A stretch of 13,044 nucleotides of DNA, taken from positions 26,139-39,182 of the forward strand of contig CAJUDQ010000024.1 of assembly GCA_910585215.1 (NCBI GenBank), written 5' to 3'. The position numbers and the translations under genes were made by a program. Shown piece by piece: positions 1-7,678 of this stretch; positions within the stretch are counted from its first letter, which is position 1, and each line of letters starts with the position of its first letter. Under the pieces are notes generated by a model. That model had not been told where the DNA came from and did not search any database. It worked only from the letters and a program-made list of their open reading frames with translations. This DNA is from an uncultured Lachnospiraceae bacterium. GTDB taxonomy: Bacteria; Bacillota; Clostridia; Lachnospirales; Lachnospiraceae.

Positions 1-8
1 AAATGAAT

Positions 9-14
9 CCTCCT
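9..14 (-). promoter_or_regulatory. Ribosome-binding site of a gene just outside the window
   Basis: The minus strand reads a perfect AGGAGG here. Eight bases (ATTCATTT) separate it from the window edge, so a start codon at the normal 8-base spacing would lie immediately beyond base 1. It sits 23 bases after the stop codon of the preceding glycosyltransferase. The polysaccharide operon therefore very probably continues to the left. The start codon itself is not visible. Confidence 0.6.
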
Positions 15-37
15 GACTTTAGATATCGTACATTTTA

Positions 38-1138
38 TTATTTTATATTCTTATATACTTTTACTATCTTCTTCCCTATCAAATTCCAGTTTAATTCTGT
101 ATCTGCAAATTCCTTTGCCAAAATTCCCAGATTTTTCAATTCTTCTTTTTTGTTTATTGTATTATTTATTTGTGCCAGTAATTTTCTTTTTTCGCTCTCT
201 GGACTGTTGTAATCATATGAAAAAACAAAAGATTTCTCTCTTATATCCACAACATAACCAAACTCAGATATAATAACTGGTTTTGCATTTGAAAATGCCT
301 GAATCATTGCACCTGAATTTTGCATACTTGTTTTATTATATGGCAAGATTGCAATATTACATAAAGAAAAAATCGTGGAAACTTCTTCTTCCGGAATAAA
401 TCTTTCATCCAAGACAACATTTGGCATCTGTGTGCATCTTAAACGAATATTATTCTGCATATCTTTTTCCATATTTTTATCTATTTTACCTGCCAAAATC
501 AGCTTTACATTAGGATTTTGTATCTGATGAAATGTTTCCAATAATAGAGGGATATTTTTATATTCAGATATGACACCAAAATATAAAAACACAATATCAT
601 TGGCATGAATTTCATATTTATGAGTTAACTCTTTTTTTTTGCTTTGATTAACAGAATTCGTTTTATATGCTCCATGTGGAACAAAGAGAACCTTCTTTTC
701 ATCATATGCATATTTGCAGGTAAGCAATTTCATAGAGTATTTGCAATGAACCATTATCATATCCATTTTTGAAGTCCACTGTTTTATAAAATGTTCTGCA
801 AATGTGATATCTGTACAATTGTGAGGAACAGAATTATGCATTGTCCAACAAACTTTTATTCCCAATATATGTAAAATATTTACGCTCACTAACAAAAATT
901 TTATTTTTATCTTATTTTTTAATGTTGGAATTTGTGTAATGTTCTCAATCCAGTTCCAATGAACAATTCTTTTATCTGGGTTAAATATAAATCTAATTAA
1001 AACCACTAACTTTTTTAATATGTTTTTTTCTTCATTTTTATTTATAATGCAAACTTCATTCTGTTCCAAAGCATTGACAATTTGCTCCAAATAAGAATTA
1101 TTTTGCGAATAACAAGGTTTAAAAATAACATTTATCAT
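38..1138 (-). CDS. Glycosyltransferase, GT4-like (GumH/AceA-like), divergent active site
   Basis: This 366-residue protein has the GT-B two-domain layout of retaining GT4 enzymes. The N-terminal half holds a VHWNWIEN segment (59-66) and TMHN (99-102), which resemble the acceptor-binding region of GumH/AceA-type mannosyl- or glucosyltransferases. The C-terminal half carries a nucleotide-sugar-binding pattern around FGVISEYKNIPLLLE (187-201). The usual EX7E pair is absent: Met272 and Gln280 occupy its positions in an NSGAMIQAFSNAKPVI context. The start has an AAGGA ribosome site 9 bases upstream. It likely adds a sugar to a lipid-linked repeat unit at the inner face of the membrane. The gene lies 30 bases after the polymerase gene in the same operon. 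Fold and class are fairly sure; donor and acceptor are unknown. Confidence 0.85.
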   Translation of the reverse strand: MINVIFKPCYSQNNSYLEQIVNALEQNEVCIINKNEEKNILKKLVVLIRFIFNPDKRIVHWNWIENITQIPTLKNKIKIKFLLVSVNILHILGIKVCWTMHNSVPHNCTDITFAEHFIKQWTSKMDMIMVHCKYSMKLLTCKYAYDEKKVLFVPHGAYKTNSVNQSKKKELTHKYEIHANDIVFLYFGVISEYKNIPLLLETFHQIQNPNVKLILAGKIDKNMEKDMQNNIRLRCTQMPNVVLDERFIPEEEVSTIFSLCNIAILPYNKTSMQNSGAMIQAFSNAKPVIISEFGYVVDIREKSFVFSYDYNSPESEKRKLLAQINNTINKKEELKNLGILAKEFADTELNWNLIGKKIVKVYKNIK

Positions 1139-1168
1139 ACTTTAGTATCCTTTTCTAATACAAATCTT

Positions 1169-2242
1169 TCATTTTGAAAATATAAACCTATAGGGAAAAG
1201 TGGCTCCCATATTTTTAATAACAAATAACTCTATAAAAAACATGCTATATACTGCTATTGACACTACAATCATTATATATCGAGCTTTTTTCTTTTCTAT
1301 ACTTTGTAATGCGGATGGAATTGATACTATTTGCATAGGCAGCAATAAATATACAATTCTTTCTCCATTCGGCAAAATACTCATTAATACGCAGAAAAAC
1401 AAACATAAAAACTGAATGTTATAATAAAAATTAAATTTTTTTTCTAAATATATTCCTTTTTCTTGACTGTTCTGGAAACACTTAAAAATAATAATAAATG
1501 CAAAGATATTTATAACTAAAAGTGCTCCACTTCCCTGCCTTTTATCATATAAGTTATAAAAATACCCATAATAGAAATCCAGCCATTTTGTCACTGTTAT
1601 AATGATACTTCTAATCTGATTATTAAATATATAAATAAAAGCCATAAAAATCGGAAATGACTTTTTTATCGGAATAGGTTTTTCATAAAAAAAATATAAA
1701 AATGTATATAAAAATGCAATTCTATGAAAACCAGCTGCTACTAGTACTAAAAACATATATTTGACAAATTTTCTTTCTTTAATATATTGCAGAGAATTTA
1801 ACCATATCGCTGTAGCAAGCATTTGTTTCATTAAATTAAGGGATATAGAAAAGGTTCCTGTAAAAAACAATAATATAATACTTAAAACCATATTTTCTGT
1901 ATTTTTTTGTATAAATCTCCCTATCAAAAAGATGGTTAATGTTCCAATAAATACAATGATAAGATGTTTATTATTAAAAAAATTTACACAGAATTTAACC
2001 AGAAGTGAAAATAAAAAATCACTTTCATAACTTCCATTTGGTATAATGGTTGCATATAATTCAATATATGTTTTATAATCTGTACCTACTTGATATCTAA
2101 AACAAGTAACAAACCAAAATGGTAGCATTGCAATCCAATTATATAAATGAATTGTTTTATTATTGGTTGTCCTAAATATGTATTTTTTACCCTTATATGC
2201 TACAAAAAGCGCCAAAAATAACATTATAGTATATACAAGCAT
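1169..2242 (-). CDS. EpsG-family (Wzy-type) polysaccharide polymerase
   Basis: This 357-residue integral membrane protein has roughly ten hydrophobic stretches through its length and few long soluble parts. EpsG-family marks are FRYQVGTDYKTY (48-59, Arg49 and the GTDY turn), an NLMKQMLATAIW segment where most relatives have N..RQ (here Lys replaces Arg), and AAGFHRIAFLYT. The family is thought to polymerise undecaprenol-linked repeat units outside the membrane. The predicted position among glycosyltransferase genes fits this role. The ribosome site is only a modest AAAGG about 10 bases before ATG, which may keep expression low. Gaps of 55 and 30 bases separate it from its neighbours, and no terminator lies between them. 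It could be a Wzy of another subfamily, but a flippase is unlikely because the protein is too short and carries the EpsG motifs. Confidence 0.85.
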   Translation of the reverse strand: MLVYTIMLFLALFVAYKGKKYIFRTTNNKTIHLYNWIAMLPFWFVTCFRYQVGTDYKTYIELYATIIPNGSYESDFLFSLLVKFCVNFFNNKHLIIVFIGTLTIFLIGRFIQKNTENMVLSIILLFFTGTFSISLNLMKQMLATAIWLNSLQYIKERKFVKYMFLVLVAAGFHRIAFLYTFLYFFYEKPIPIKKSFPIFMAFIYIFNNQIRSIIITVTKWLDFYYGYFYNLYDKRQGSGALLVINIFAFIIIFKCFQNSQEKGIYLEKKFNFYYNIQFLCLFFCVLMSILPNGERIVYLLLPMQIVSIPSALQSIEKKKARYIMIVVSIAVYSMFFIELFVIKNMGATFPYRFIFSK

Positions 2243-2297
2243 TTTATATTAACCTTTCTTAACTTTACTCACATACAATATCCCAAAATACATATTT

Positions 2298-3083
2298 TTA
2301 TTGTTTCTTTTTTAATAAAGACAATATCGTTTTTACTTTTTTGAAAAAAAAATATCCTTTATAATTTTCACTTTCCCACATATCTATTATTTTCATATTC
2401 CTTTGAATATGAGGTTTCATTTCCCTTTTTAAGAAAAAATTATTTCCGTCTATATATCTGTCAACAAGAATGTCATTAATACCATATATTGGATATATAT
2501 TTGAAATCTTTACTAATGCAAAAAAATCTATTAATGAAGTTACCTCTTTAGGAAAACCTTCTATTGCATGAAGTGCTTCTATATTATAAACAAATGAACT
2601 ATGTATAAACGGCATACTATAAAGTAATCGAAATTTTGCAATTCTTTTCTTTCCTATTGTTCCATATTTAATATAATTATTTTTTTCATTACCTCCAATT
2701 ATATCTTTTGTTCGACTTGCAGAACCAACTATTCCAAATTTGTCAGCTATATTATTGCCTGTTATAAAAGCAGCCACCTTTTCCAAACGATATATATCAG
2801 AAACATCATCCGCATCATTAATTGCTATCCATTTTCCGCTACATAAATCCAACCCTTCATTTAATGAATATACTCTTCCTTTATTTTCTGTTCTGTTCAC
2901 AAAAATAATTCTTATATCTTCTTTGGCATATTTTTCAATTATTTCACCAGACATATCAATAGAACCATCATTTATAATTACAAACTCGAAATTTGTATAT
3001 GTTTGATTTAAAATTGCTTTTATGCTTTTGTCCAACATTTCACTTGCATTATACACCGTCATCAAAACTGATATCTTTTCCAT
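2298..3083 (-). CDS. Family 2 glycosyltransferase
   Basis: This 261-residue GT-A enzyme begins with the standard GT2 strand-loop ISVLMTVYNA (4-13), followed by a nucleotide-binding IINDGS (36-41) and the metal-binding NDADD (89-93, the DXD-type site). It also has the NKGRVYSLNEGL stretch that precedes this site in the family. Such inverting enzymes transfer one sugar from a nucleotide-sugar to a lipid-linked oligosaccharide in the cytoplasm. There is no transmembrane segment, so it is a single-addition enzyme, unlike the processive synthases. The start is supported by AAGGAG 9 bases before ATG. The gene lies 13 bases after the acyltransferase stop, in the same operon. The sugar specificity cannot be read from the sequence. 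Confidence 0.9.
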   Translation of the reverse strand: MEKISVLMTVYNASEMLDKSIKAILNQTYTNFEFVIINDGSIDMSGEIIEKYAKEDIRIIFVNRTENKGRVYSLNEGLDLCSGKWIAINDADDVSDIYRLEKVAAFITGNNIADKFGIVGSASRTKDIIGGNEKNNYIKYGTIGKKRIAKFRLLYSMPFIHSSFVYNIEALHAIEGFPKEVTSLIDFFALVKISNIYPIYGINDILVDRYIDGNNFFLKREMKPHIQRNMKIIDMWESENYKGYFFFKKVKTILSLLKKKQ

Positions 3084-3096
3084 TTAGCATTTCTCC

Positions 3097-3651
3097 TTAT
3101 AATTCTTGTCTTGCTTTTACCAATTTTGCAGGTGCACCTGCATATGTTCCTGCTACCAATAATTTTCCATTTACAACTGAATTAGCTGCTACTACTACAT
3201 GATTTCCAATCTCAGTTCCACTACAAATCACAACATTTGCGCATATCCAGCAATCAGAACCAATAGAAATAGTTCCAATCTCAAACCCCTGTTTGCATAT
3301 TAACTGGTTTAATTGATTATGTTTATGATTATGATCTACAATCACAACATTTTGGCCAAACAAATTATTATCTCCTATTAAAATTTTTCCATAGCATGTA
3401 ATATTACAATTTGAATTAAAAAAATTGTTATCTCCTATTCTAAGTATACCTTCTTTATATGCACCTATTACTGTTCTGTCTGATAAATACAATGATTTTC
3501 CTATAATAATTCCAGCATTCTTTTCTGTTTTGATTTTCCCCAGCCTTCCAACATAATGTTTAAATCCTTCACGTTTTACAGAATTGATTTTACATATAAA
3601 TATTAAATTTGCTCGTATTGCTCCTATTAATTTTTCAATAATTTTAATCAT
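3097..3651 (-). CDS. Hexapeptide-repeat (left-handed beta-helix) acyltransferase
   Basis: The protein (184 or 188 residues) shows repeated [LIV]-G-x-x hexapeptides, with IGDNN at 76-80 and 96-100 and an IGSDCWICANVVICSG run near 134-149 (numbered from the 188-residue form). The catalytic region VIVDHNHKHN (107-116) contains the His expected of WcaF/CAT-like O-acetyltransferases. It ends with the family closing motif AGAPAKLVK. It probably O-acetylates a sugar of the polysaccharide using acetyl-CoA. Two starts are possible: ATG at 3663, two bases after the upstream stop, has only a weak AAAAAGAT site, while ATG at 3651 has GGTGAG four bases upstream. I chose 3651 with low certainty. The gene is tightly coupled to the GT2 gene before it. 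Confidence 0.85.
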   Translation of the reverse strand: MIKIIEKLIGAIRANLIFICKINSVKREGFKHYVGRLGKIKTEKNAGIIIGKSLYLSDRTVIGAYKEGILRIGDNNFFNSNCNITCYGKILIGDNNLFGQNVVIVDHNHKHNQLNQLICKQGFEIGTISIGSDCWICANVVICSGTEIGNHVVVAANSVVNGKLLVAGTYAGAPAKLVKARQEL

Positions 3652-3665
3652 ATTTCTCACCATTT

Positions 3666-4406
3666 TTATATCTTTTTAAATTTATAAACAAAATATCTGT
3701 ATATATATTTAACTATCTGAAATGGAGCACACCTGTTTAAAATCTTATTTTCATGTTTTACTCTTATATCCTCCTTATATGTTTTCCAGCTATTTTTCCA
3801 TGATACCCCTCCTGCATAAAAATTAGAAAACGTATAATCAATCTGTTTAAAAATACATCCATCCAAATACATTCGAAGAAATGAATCAAAATCAGCACTT
3901 ATTTTATAATCCAAATTAAATAAATATTTTTTCTGAATAACTGTCCGTATAAAAGCTGATTGCGGAATAAACGGAAGATGCTTTTTTATTGAATTAATTT
4001 CTTGACTTTTTCTTCTTTCTTTCTCATTTCCATTGATGATATTTGCGTTACCATATAAAACATCAATTTTACTATCCATATATCTAACAGCAGTTTCCAA
4101 ACAATTCTTATCAGCAAATTCATCATCTGCATTCATATAAATAAGATACTCTCCCAATGCCATCTTTGCGCCTTTGTTCATTGCATCATAAAGTCCTTTA
4201 TCCTTTTCTGAAACCCATTTAAATGAAATATTTTTATCTTTAAATTTTAAACAATATTCTTCTACTATCTTAACAGTATTGTCTTTGGATTCTCCATCCA
4301 CTACAATATACTCAAATTCTGAATATGTTTGTGAAATCACTGATTTAAAAGTTCTTTCAATTATATTTTCACTATTTAAACAAACAGTAATTATTGAAAC
4401 TTTCAC
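3666..4406 (-). CDS. Family 2 glycosyltransferase (WcaA-like subgroup), GTG start
   Basis: This 246-residue GT-A enzyme has the opening VSIITVCLNSE (3-13), YIVVDGES (33-40), and SEKDKGLYDAMNKG (66-79), which is highly typical of WcaA-like GT2 proteins. The metal site is NADDE (92-96). A later ISADFDSFLRM segment is also a mark of this subgroup. It should add a single sugar to the growing lipid-linked unit in the cytoplasm. The first codon is GTG, not ATG, preceded by AAGGAA at 8 bases. The upstream GT4 gene ends 34 bases earlier, and the downstream acyltransferase begins within a few bases of the stop. Family is sure; substrate is unknown. Confidence 0.9.
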   Translation of the reverse strand: MKVSIITVCLNSENIIERTFKSVISQTYSEFEYIVVDGESKDNTVKIVEEYCLKFKDKNISFKWVSEKDKGLYDAMNKGAKMALGEYLIYMNADDEFADKNCLETAVRYMDSKIDVLYGNANIINGNEKERRKSQEINSIKKHLPFIPQSAFIRTVIQKKYLFNLDYKISADFDSFLRMYLDGCIFKQIDYTFSNFYAGGVSWKNSWKTYKEDIRVKHENKILNRCAPFQIVKYIYRYFVYKFKKI

Positions 4407-4440
4407 AAATACTTTTCCTTACCTTTCTTACATAAATAAA

Positions 4441-5619
4441 TCATTTAAATACTTCTAACCATTCTGGATAATTAGATATATTTTCCCTTTTCAACTTTTC
4501 TATGTATTGTTCCTGACGTTTTTTATCCTCTATAAGTCTTCTGAGTTTTTTTGTAACAGATTCCTTATTTATTTGCGCTATGTCTCCCGATACTCCATCC
4601 ATTAGCTGTTCTCTTGCACCTGCAAAATCTGTTGTAACAATAGGCTTACCCAAAATTTTTGCTTCCGTTATGGCGATTCCCCATCCCTCATGTCTTGAAG
4701 TCTGCACATAAATATCACAGTTTTTAAAATAAGGATATGGATTCATTTTTGCACCAACAATATGAAAATATTTTTCAATACCCAGTTTTTTTGACTCACT
4801 TTTTAATTTTTTTTTCAAAGTACCTTCACCAAGTACAAACCATTCTATTTTCAAATTTTCTTCAATCAATTTTTTACAGACATTTAAAGCTATATCATAT
4901 CCTTTTTGTTCTTCAAGTCTTCCTACCGTTAATATTTTTGTTATGTTTTGTGAAAGCCCCAAAAATTCTTTAGGGTATTCCAATTCAGCTTTTTCCTTTA
5001 TCTCCTCTATTGGAACAATGCTTAAAGCAACTTTTGTTTTATTTTCATACTCAGGAAAAATTTTTATAAATTCATCAACCAATTTTTTTGAAACACCATA
5101 GAACTGGTCTATACAATCTAAATACTTTTTTAAAATTCTTACATCATATTGCGTAGTTTCAAAATCATTATGAATCCATGTAAATTTCTTATTTGCACTG
5201 ACTTTTTCAAATAAATATCTAACAAGAAATGGAGAATGTATATGATAATTTATAGCAATATCATAATGCTGCTGTAATTTTGGTATTTTATCAAAATTTA
5301 TATTTAATTCGGCAAATTTACTTTTATTAACAATATGCCGAATAATCCAATAAATCACTTTTTGATATTGATGTTTATAAAAACTTTCCCTAATGGCAAT
5401 TTTACTTCCTCCTACCGGTATAGACCTTCTTATTTTTTCTGGCATAGGTATTTGTTTTTTACATACTTGTTCAGGAATTTTTTTTACAAAATCCCCTTTT
5501 TCCAAAATCATATATATTGTTATATCATTTCCAAACTCTGCTATTTTTTTTGTTAATGCAATTAATGCATTTTCTACTCCTCCACAAAGCATCCATTGGA
5601 CAAAAATTGCAATTTTCAT
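4441..5619 (-). CDS. Family 4 glycosyltransferase
   Basis: This 392-residue GT-B enzyme has the N-terminal glycine loop LCGGVENALIAL (11-22), the donor-domain VGRLEEQKGYD (232-242), and a complete EX7E pair at Glu311 and Glu319 within EGWGIAITE. TTDFAGAREQL follows (329-339). Retaining GT4 enzymes of this type transfer hexoses or N-acetylhexosamines to polysaccharide precursors at the cytoplasmic membrane face. A good GGAGAG ribosome site lies 6 bases before ATG. The gene is 27 bases after the preceding GT4 gene and 34 bases before the GT2 gene, so it is clearly part of the operon. Its length is normal for the family. Confidence 0.92.
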   Translation of the reverse strand: MKIAIFVQWMLCGGVENALIALTKKIAEFGNDITIYMILEKGDFVKKIPEQVCKKQIPMPEKIRRSIPVGGSKIAIRESFYKHQYQKVIYWIIRHIVNKSKFAELNINFDKIPKLQQHYDIAINYHIHSPFLVRYLFEKVSANKKFTWIHNDFETTQYDVRILKKYLDCIDQFYGVSKKLVDEFIKIFPEYENKTKVALSIVPIEEIKEKAELEYPKEFLGLSQNITKILTVGRLEEQKGYDIALNVCKKLIEENLKIEWFVLGEGTLKKKLKSESKKLGIEKYFHIVGAKMNPYPYFKNCDIYVQTSRHEGWGIAITEAKILGKPIVTTDFAGAREQLMDGVSGDIAQINKESVTKKLRRLIEDKKRQEQYIEKLKRENISNYPEWLEVFK

Positions 5620-5646
5620 AATATGCTCTCCAAATAATTTTGTTTT

Positions 5647-6819
5647 TCATAACAACACTTTATAAATTTCAATTAGCATTTCATAGTTTTGATTTTCTGT
5701 ATATCTCCTTTTATATTCGTCACTGGTTGTCCGATAAATATTTTTATCACTTTTAAGTTTTTTAACTGCCTGTACTAATTTATCTGGAGAATCGTGCTGA
5801 AATTTACATCCAGTAATACCTTCTGTTACTAAATTTCCAGTATTTCCAAAATCTGAACAAATTACGGGAGTGCCTGCAGAAAACGCTTCAATTATGCTTA
5901 CTGGAAATCCTTCATACCATTGTGTTGGCAATATAAGAGCCTTTGAATTGGCAATTAATCGTTTTACTTCTACATTAGGTACAAATCCCATTAATTTAAT
6001 TGACGTTAAATTATTCTCTATTATATATTCCTTACACCATTCTTTCATATCTCCATTTCCACAGACAATTAATTCCGGTGCATTTTTTCCAAATAATTTC
6101 CATGCCTGAAATAAGATTTTAATACCCTTTAGCTTGTCTAGTCTTCCTGCGTAAATAAATCTGTCCTTTCTTTGTCCACTATCTAAAGAATTATTAGCAG
6201 GATTCACAAAATTAGGCTTTACAAACACTTTATTCTGTTTTACCTGTTTTAATTGCAACAACTTCTTTTTATTAAATTCCGTCAGACAGATATAATTTAT
6301 CTTCCCATAAATTCCTGTCATTCTATGAATTTTAGTATTTACTGCACATGCAAGCGTCTGAATTCGACTGTTTCTATAACACTTATGTTTTACTGCACAC
6401 CAAAGACCATGTTTCACACAATCCTCACAAATATGTCCATCCCTGTAAAAGACTGCTGAAGGACACAAAAGCCGAAAATTATGCACTGTCTGAACCACAG
6501 GAACTTTACATCTCAAGGCAGCATAATATACAGATGGACTAATCAGATTTAAAGTATTATGTACATGAACAATATCTATTTTCTTTTCTTTTATTATTTT
6601 TTTTATTTGTCGATATGTTTTTATATTGAAAACTGTCGAAAAAGGAAGACATATCTTCTGCAACTTTGATAATGTATTTAATTCCGAATTATTTCTGCTG
6701 TACAAAAATGTTTTATGTCCATGTTTTTCCAACATTCTCTGTTCATTTTCCACCACTGTATCTTCCCCGCCGGGAATCTGATAATAATTGTGTACGATAA
6801 GTATTCTCTGCTTTTCCAT
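5647..6819 (-). CDS. Family 4 glycosyltransferase with cysteine-rich insert
   Basis: I placed the start at 6819 (protein of 390 residues, beginning MEKQRILIVHNYY), although the frame is open further upstream to 6945. At 6819 there is an AAGGGG ribosome site made from the last codons of the WecG/TagA gene, which stops two bases earlier, so the two genes are probably translationally coupled. GT4 marks are IPGGED (15-20), YAGRLDKLKGI (223-233) and a full EX7E pair at Glu303 and Glu311 in EGFPVSIIE. Between residues 119 and 147 are five cysteines (119, 131, 134, 141, 147), including a CEDC pair, as in some GT4 subgroups where a metal or structural role is possible. Transfer of one sugar to a lipid-linked oligosaccharide is the likely job. 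Confidence 0.92.
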   Translation of the reverse strand: MEKQRILIVHNYYQIPGGEDTVVENEQRMLEKHGHKTFLYSRNNSELNTLSKLQKICLPFSTVFNIKTYRQIKKIIKEKKIDIVHVHNTLNLISPSVYYAALRCKVPVVQTVHNFRLLCPSAVFYRDGHICEDCVKHGLWCAVKHKCYRNSRIQTLACAVNTKIHRMTGIYGKINYICLTEFNKKKLLQLKQVKQNKVFVKPNFVNPANNSLDSGQRKDRFIYAGRLDKLKGIKILFQAWKLFGKNAPELIVCGNGDMKEWCKEYIIENNLTSIKLMGFVPNVEVKRLIANSKALILPTQWYEGFPVSIIEAFSAGTPVICSDFGNTGNLVTEGITGCKFQHDSPDKLVQAVKKLKSDKNIYRTTSDEYKRRYTENQNYEMLIEIYKVLL

Positions 6820-6821
6820 AT

Positions 6822-7604
6822 CTATCGGCCCCTTATATATGCATTCCAGATAAATCTTGTATTTGTGTGCCAATACCGTCGAAATAATCTTCGCGGTTCC
6901 TGAAACAATCGATACACCCATTCTAAATTTCTGTTCTGCATCCATTTTGGAGCCCTTGCAATATTTCCAGCAAAATAATCAAATCCTGCACCAACACCCA
7001 CCATAAATCCTTCGATTTGTCCCTGATGTCTGGCCATCCATTTTTCCTGTTTTGGTGCTCCCAACCCAATCCAAACAAAGTCAGAATGTGTTTTATTGAT
7101 TTTCTCTACTATTTTTCTGTCCTCTTCCTCTGTCACAGCTCGAAACGGAGGACTGTACATTCCAGCAATCTGAATATCAGGATATTTTTTAAGCAATTGT
7201 TTCTGTAATTTTTCAAGTGTTTCTTTGGTACTTCCATAAAAGTAATGTCGATATCCTTTTTCTGAACTTATTTTAAAAATCTCTTCCATATAAGCTGGTC
7301 CTGTTGTCCGTTTCATTTTGATATATCCCCGCTTTTTTCCAACAGACGAAAGCGGACCTCCATCAGGAATTGCCAAAATGCCACCATTTTGAATGGTACA
7401 ATAATTCTTATCTTCCCATGAGGTAACTGTAGTATGTACATTTGATACACAACAGTAATCTCCTGATAAATCCTTGATATATTTTTCAGTAAACTTTAAC
7501 AGCCAGTTCATATCAATTGCGGCGATATCTACTCCCATAATATTACAGACTGGAATTTCTGACTTATTTACTTTATGAACGAATTTCGCGCTTGTTTCCG
7601 TCAT
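6822..7604 (-). CDS. WecG/TagA/CpsF-family glycosyltransferase (GT26)
   Basis: This 260-residue protein matches the GT26 family closely throughout. It has SNVHTTV (54-60), IPDGGPL (79-85) carrying the Asp81 that aligns with the proposed catalytic base of TagA, FYGSTKETLEKL (122-133), and FVWIGLGAPKQEKWM (176-190). The C-terminal block VGVGAGFDYFAG and APKWMQNRNLEWVYRL (202-233) is rich in Arg near its end, as in the membrane-contacting appendage of TagA. Family members add the second sugar, such as ManNAc or ManNAcA, to undecaprenyl-PP-GlcNAc. That makes this the likely first committed transferase after an initiating enzyme that lies outside the window. The start has an AAGGA site 7 bases upstream. 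It follows the recombinase gene by 74 bases, with no clear promoter in that gap. Confidence 0.95.
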   Translation of the reverse strand: MTETSAKFVHKVNKSEIPVCNIMGVDIAAIDMNWLLKFTEKYIKDLSGDYCCVSNVHTTVTSWEDKNYCTIQNGGILAIPDGGPLSSVGKKRGYIKMKRTTGPAYMEEIFKISSEKGYRHYFYGSTKETLEKLQKQLLKKYPDIQIAGMYSPPFRAVTEEEDRKIVEKINKTHSDFVWIGLGAPKQEKWMARHQGQIEGFMVGVGAGFDYFAGNIARAPKWMQNRNLEWVYRLFQEPRRLFRRYWHTNTRFIWNAYIRGR

Positions 7605-7678
7605 TTTAAAATCCTTTTACTCAAAATAGCCATTTTTTGTCTTTTGTGATTTTTAACACACAACAAATCTTTTACTTT

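Noticed and set aside
6820..6945. Longer N-terminus for the GT4 gene (start at 6945)
   Set aside because: The extra 42 residues overlap the conserved C-terminus of the WecG/TagA protein in another frame and are not GT-like. The ATG at 6819 has a good AAGGGG ribosome site and begins the canonical GT-B first strand.
7605..7678. Promoter or terminator between the recombinase and WecG/TagA genes
   Set aside because: No paired -35/-10 at proper spacing was found. The only inverted repeat (TTGTG/CACAA) is 5 bp with no T-run in the right place.
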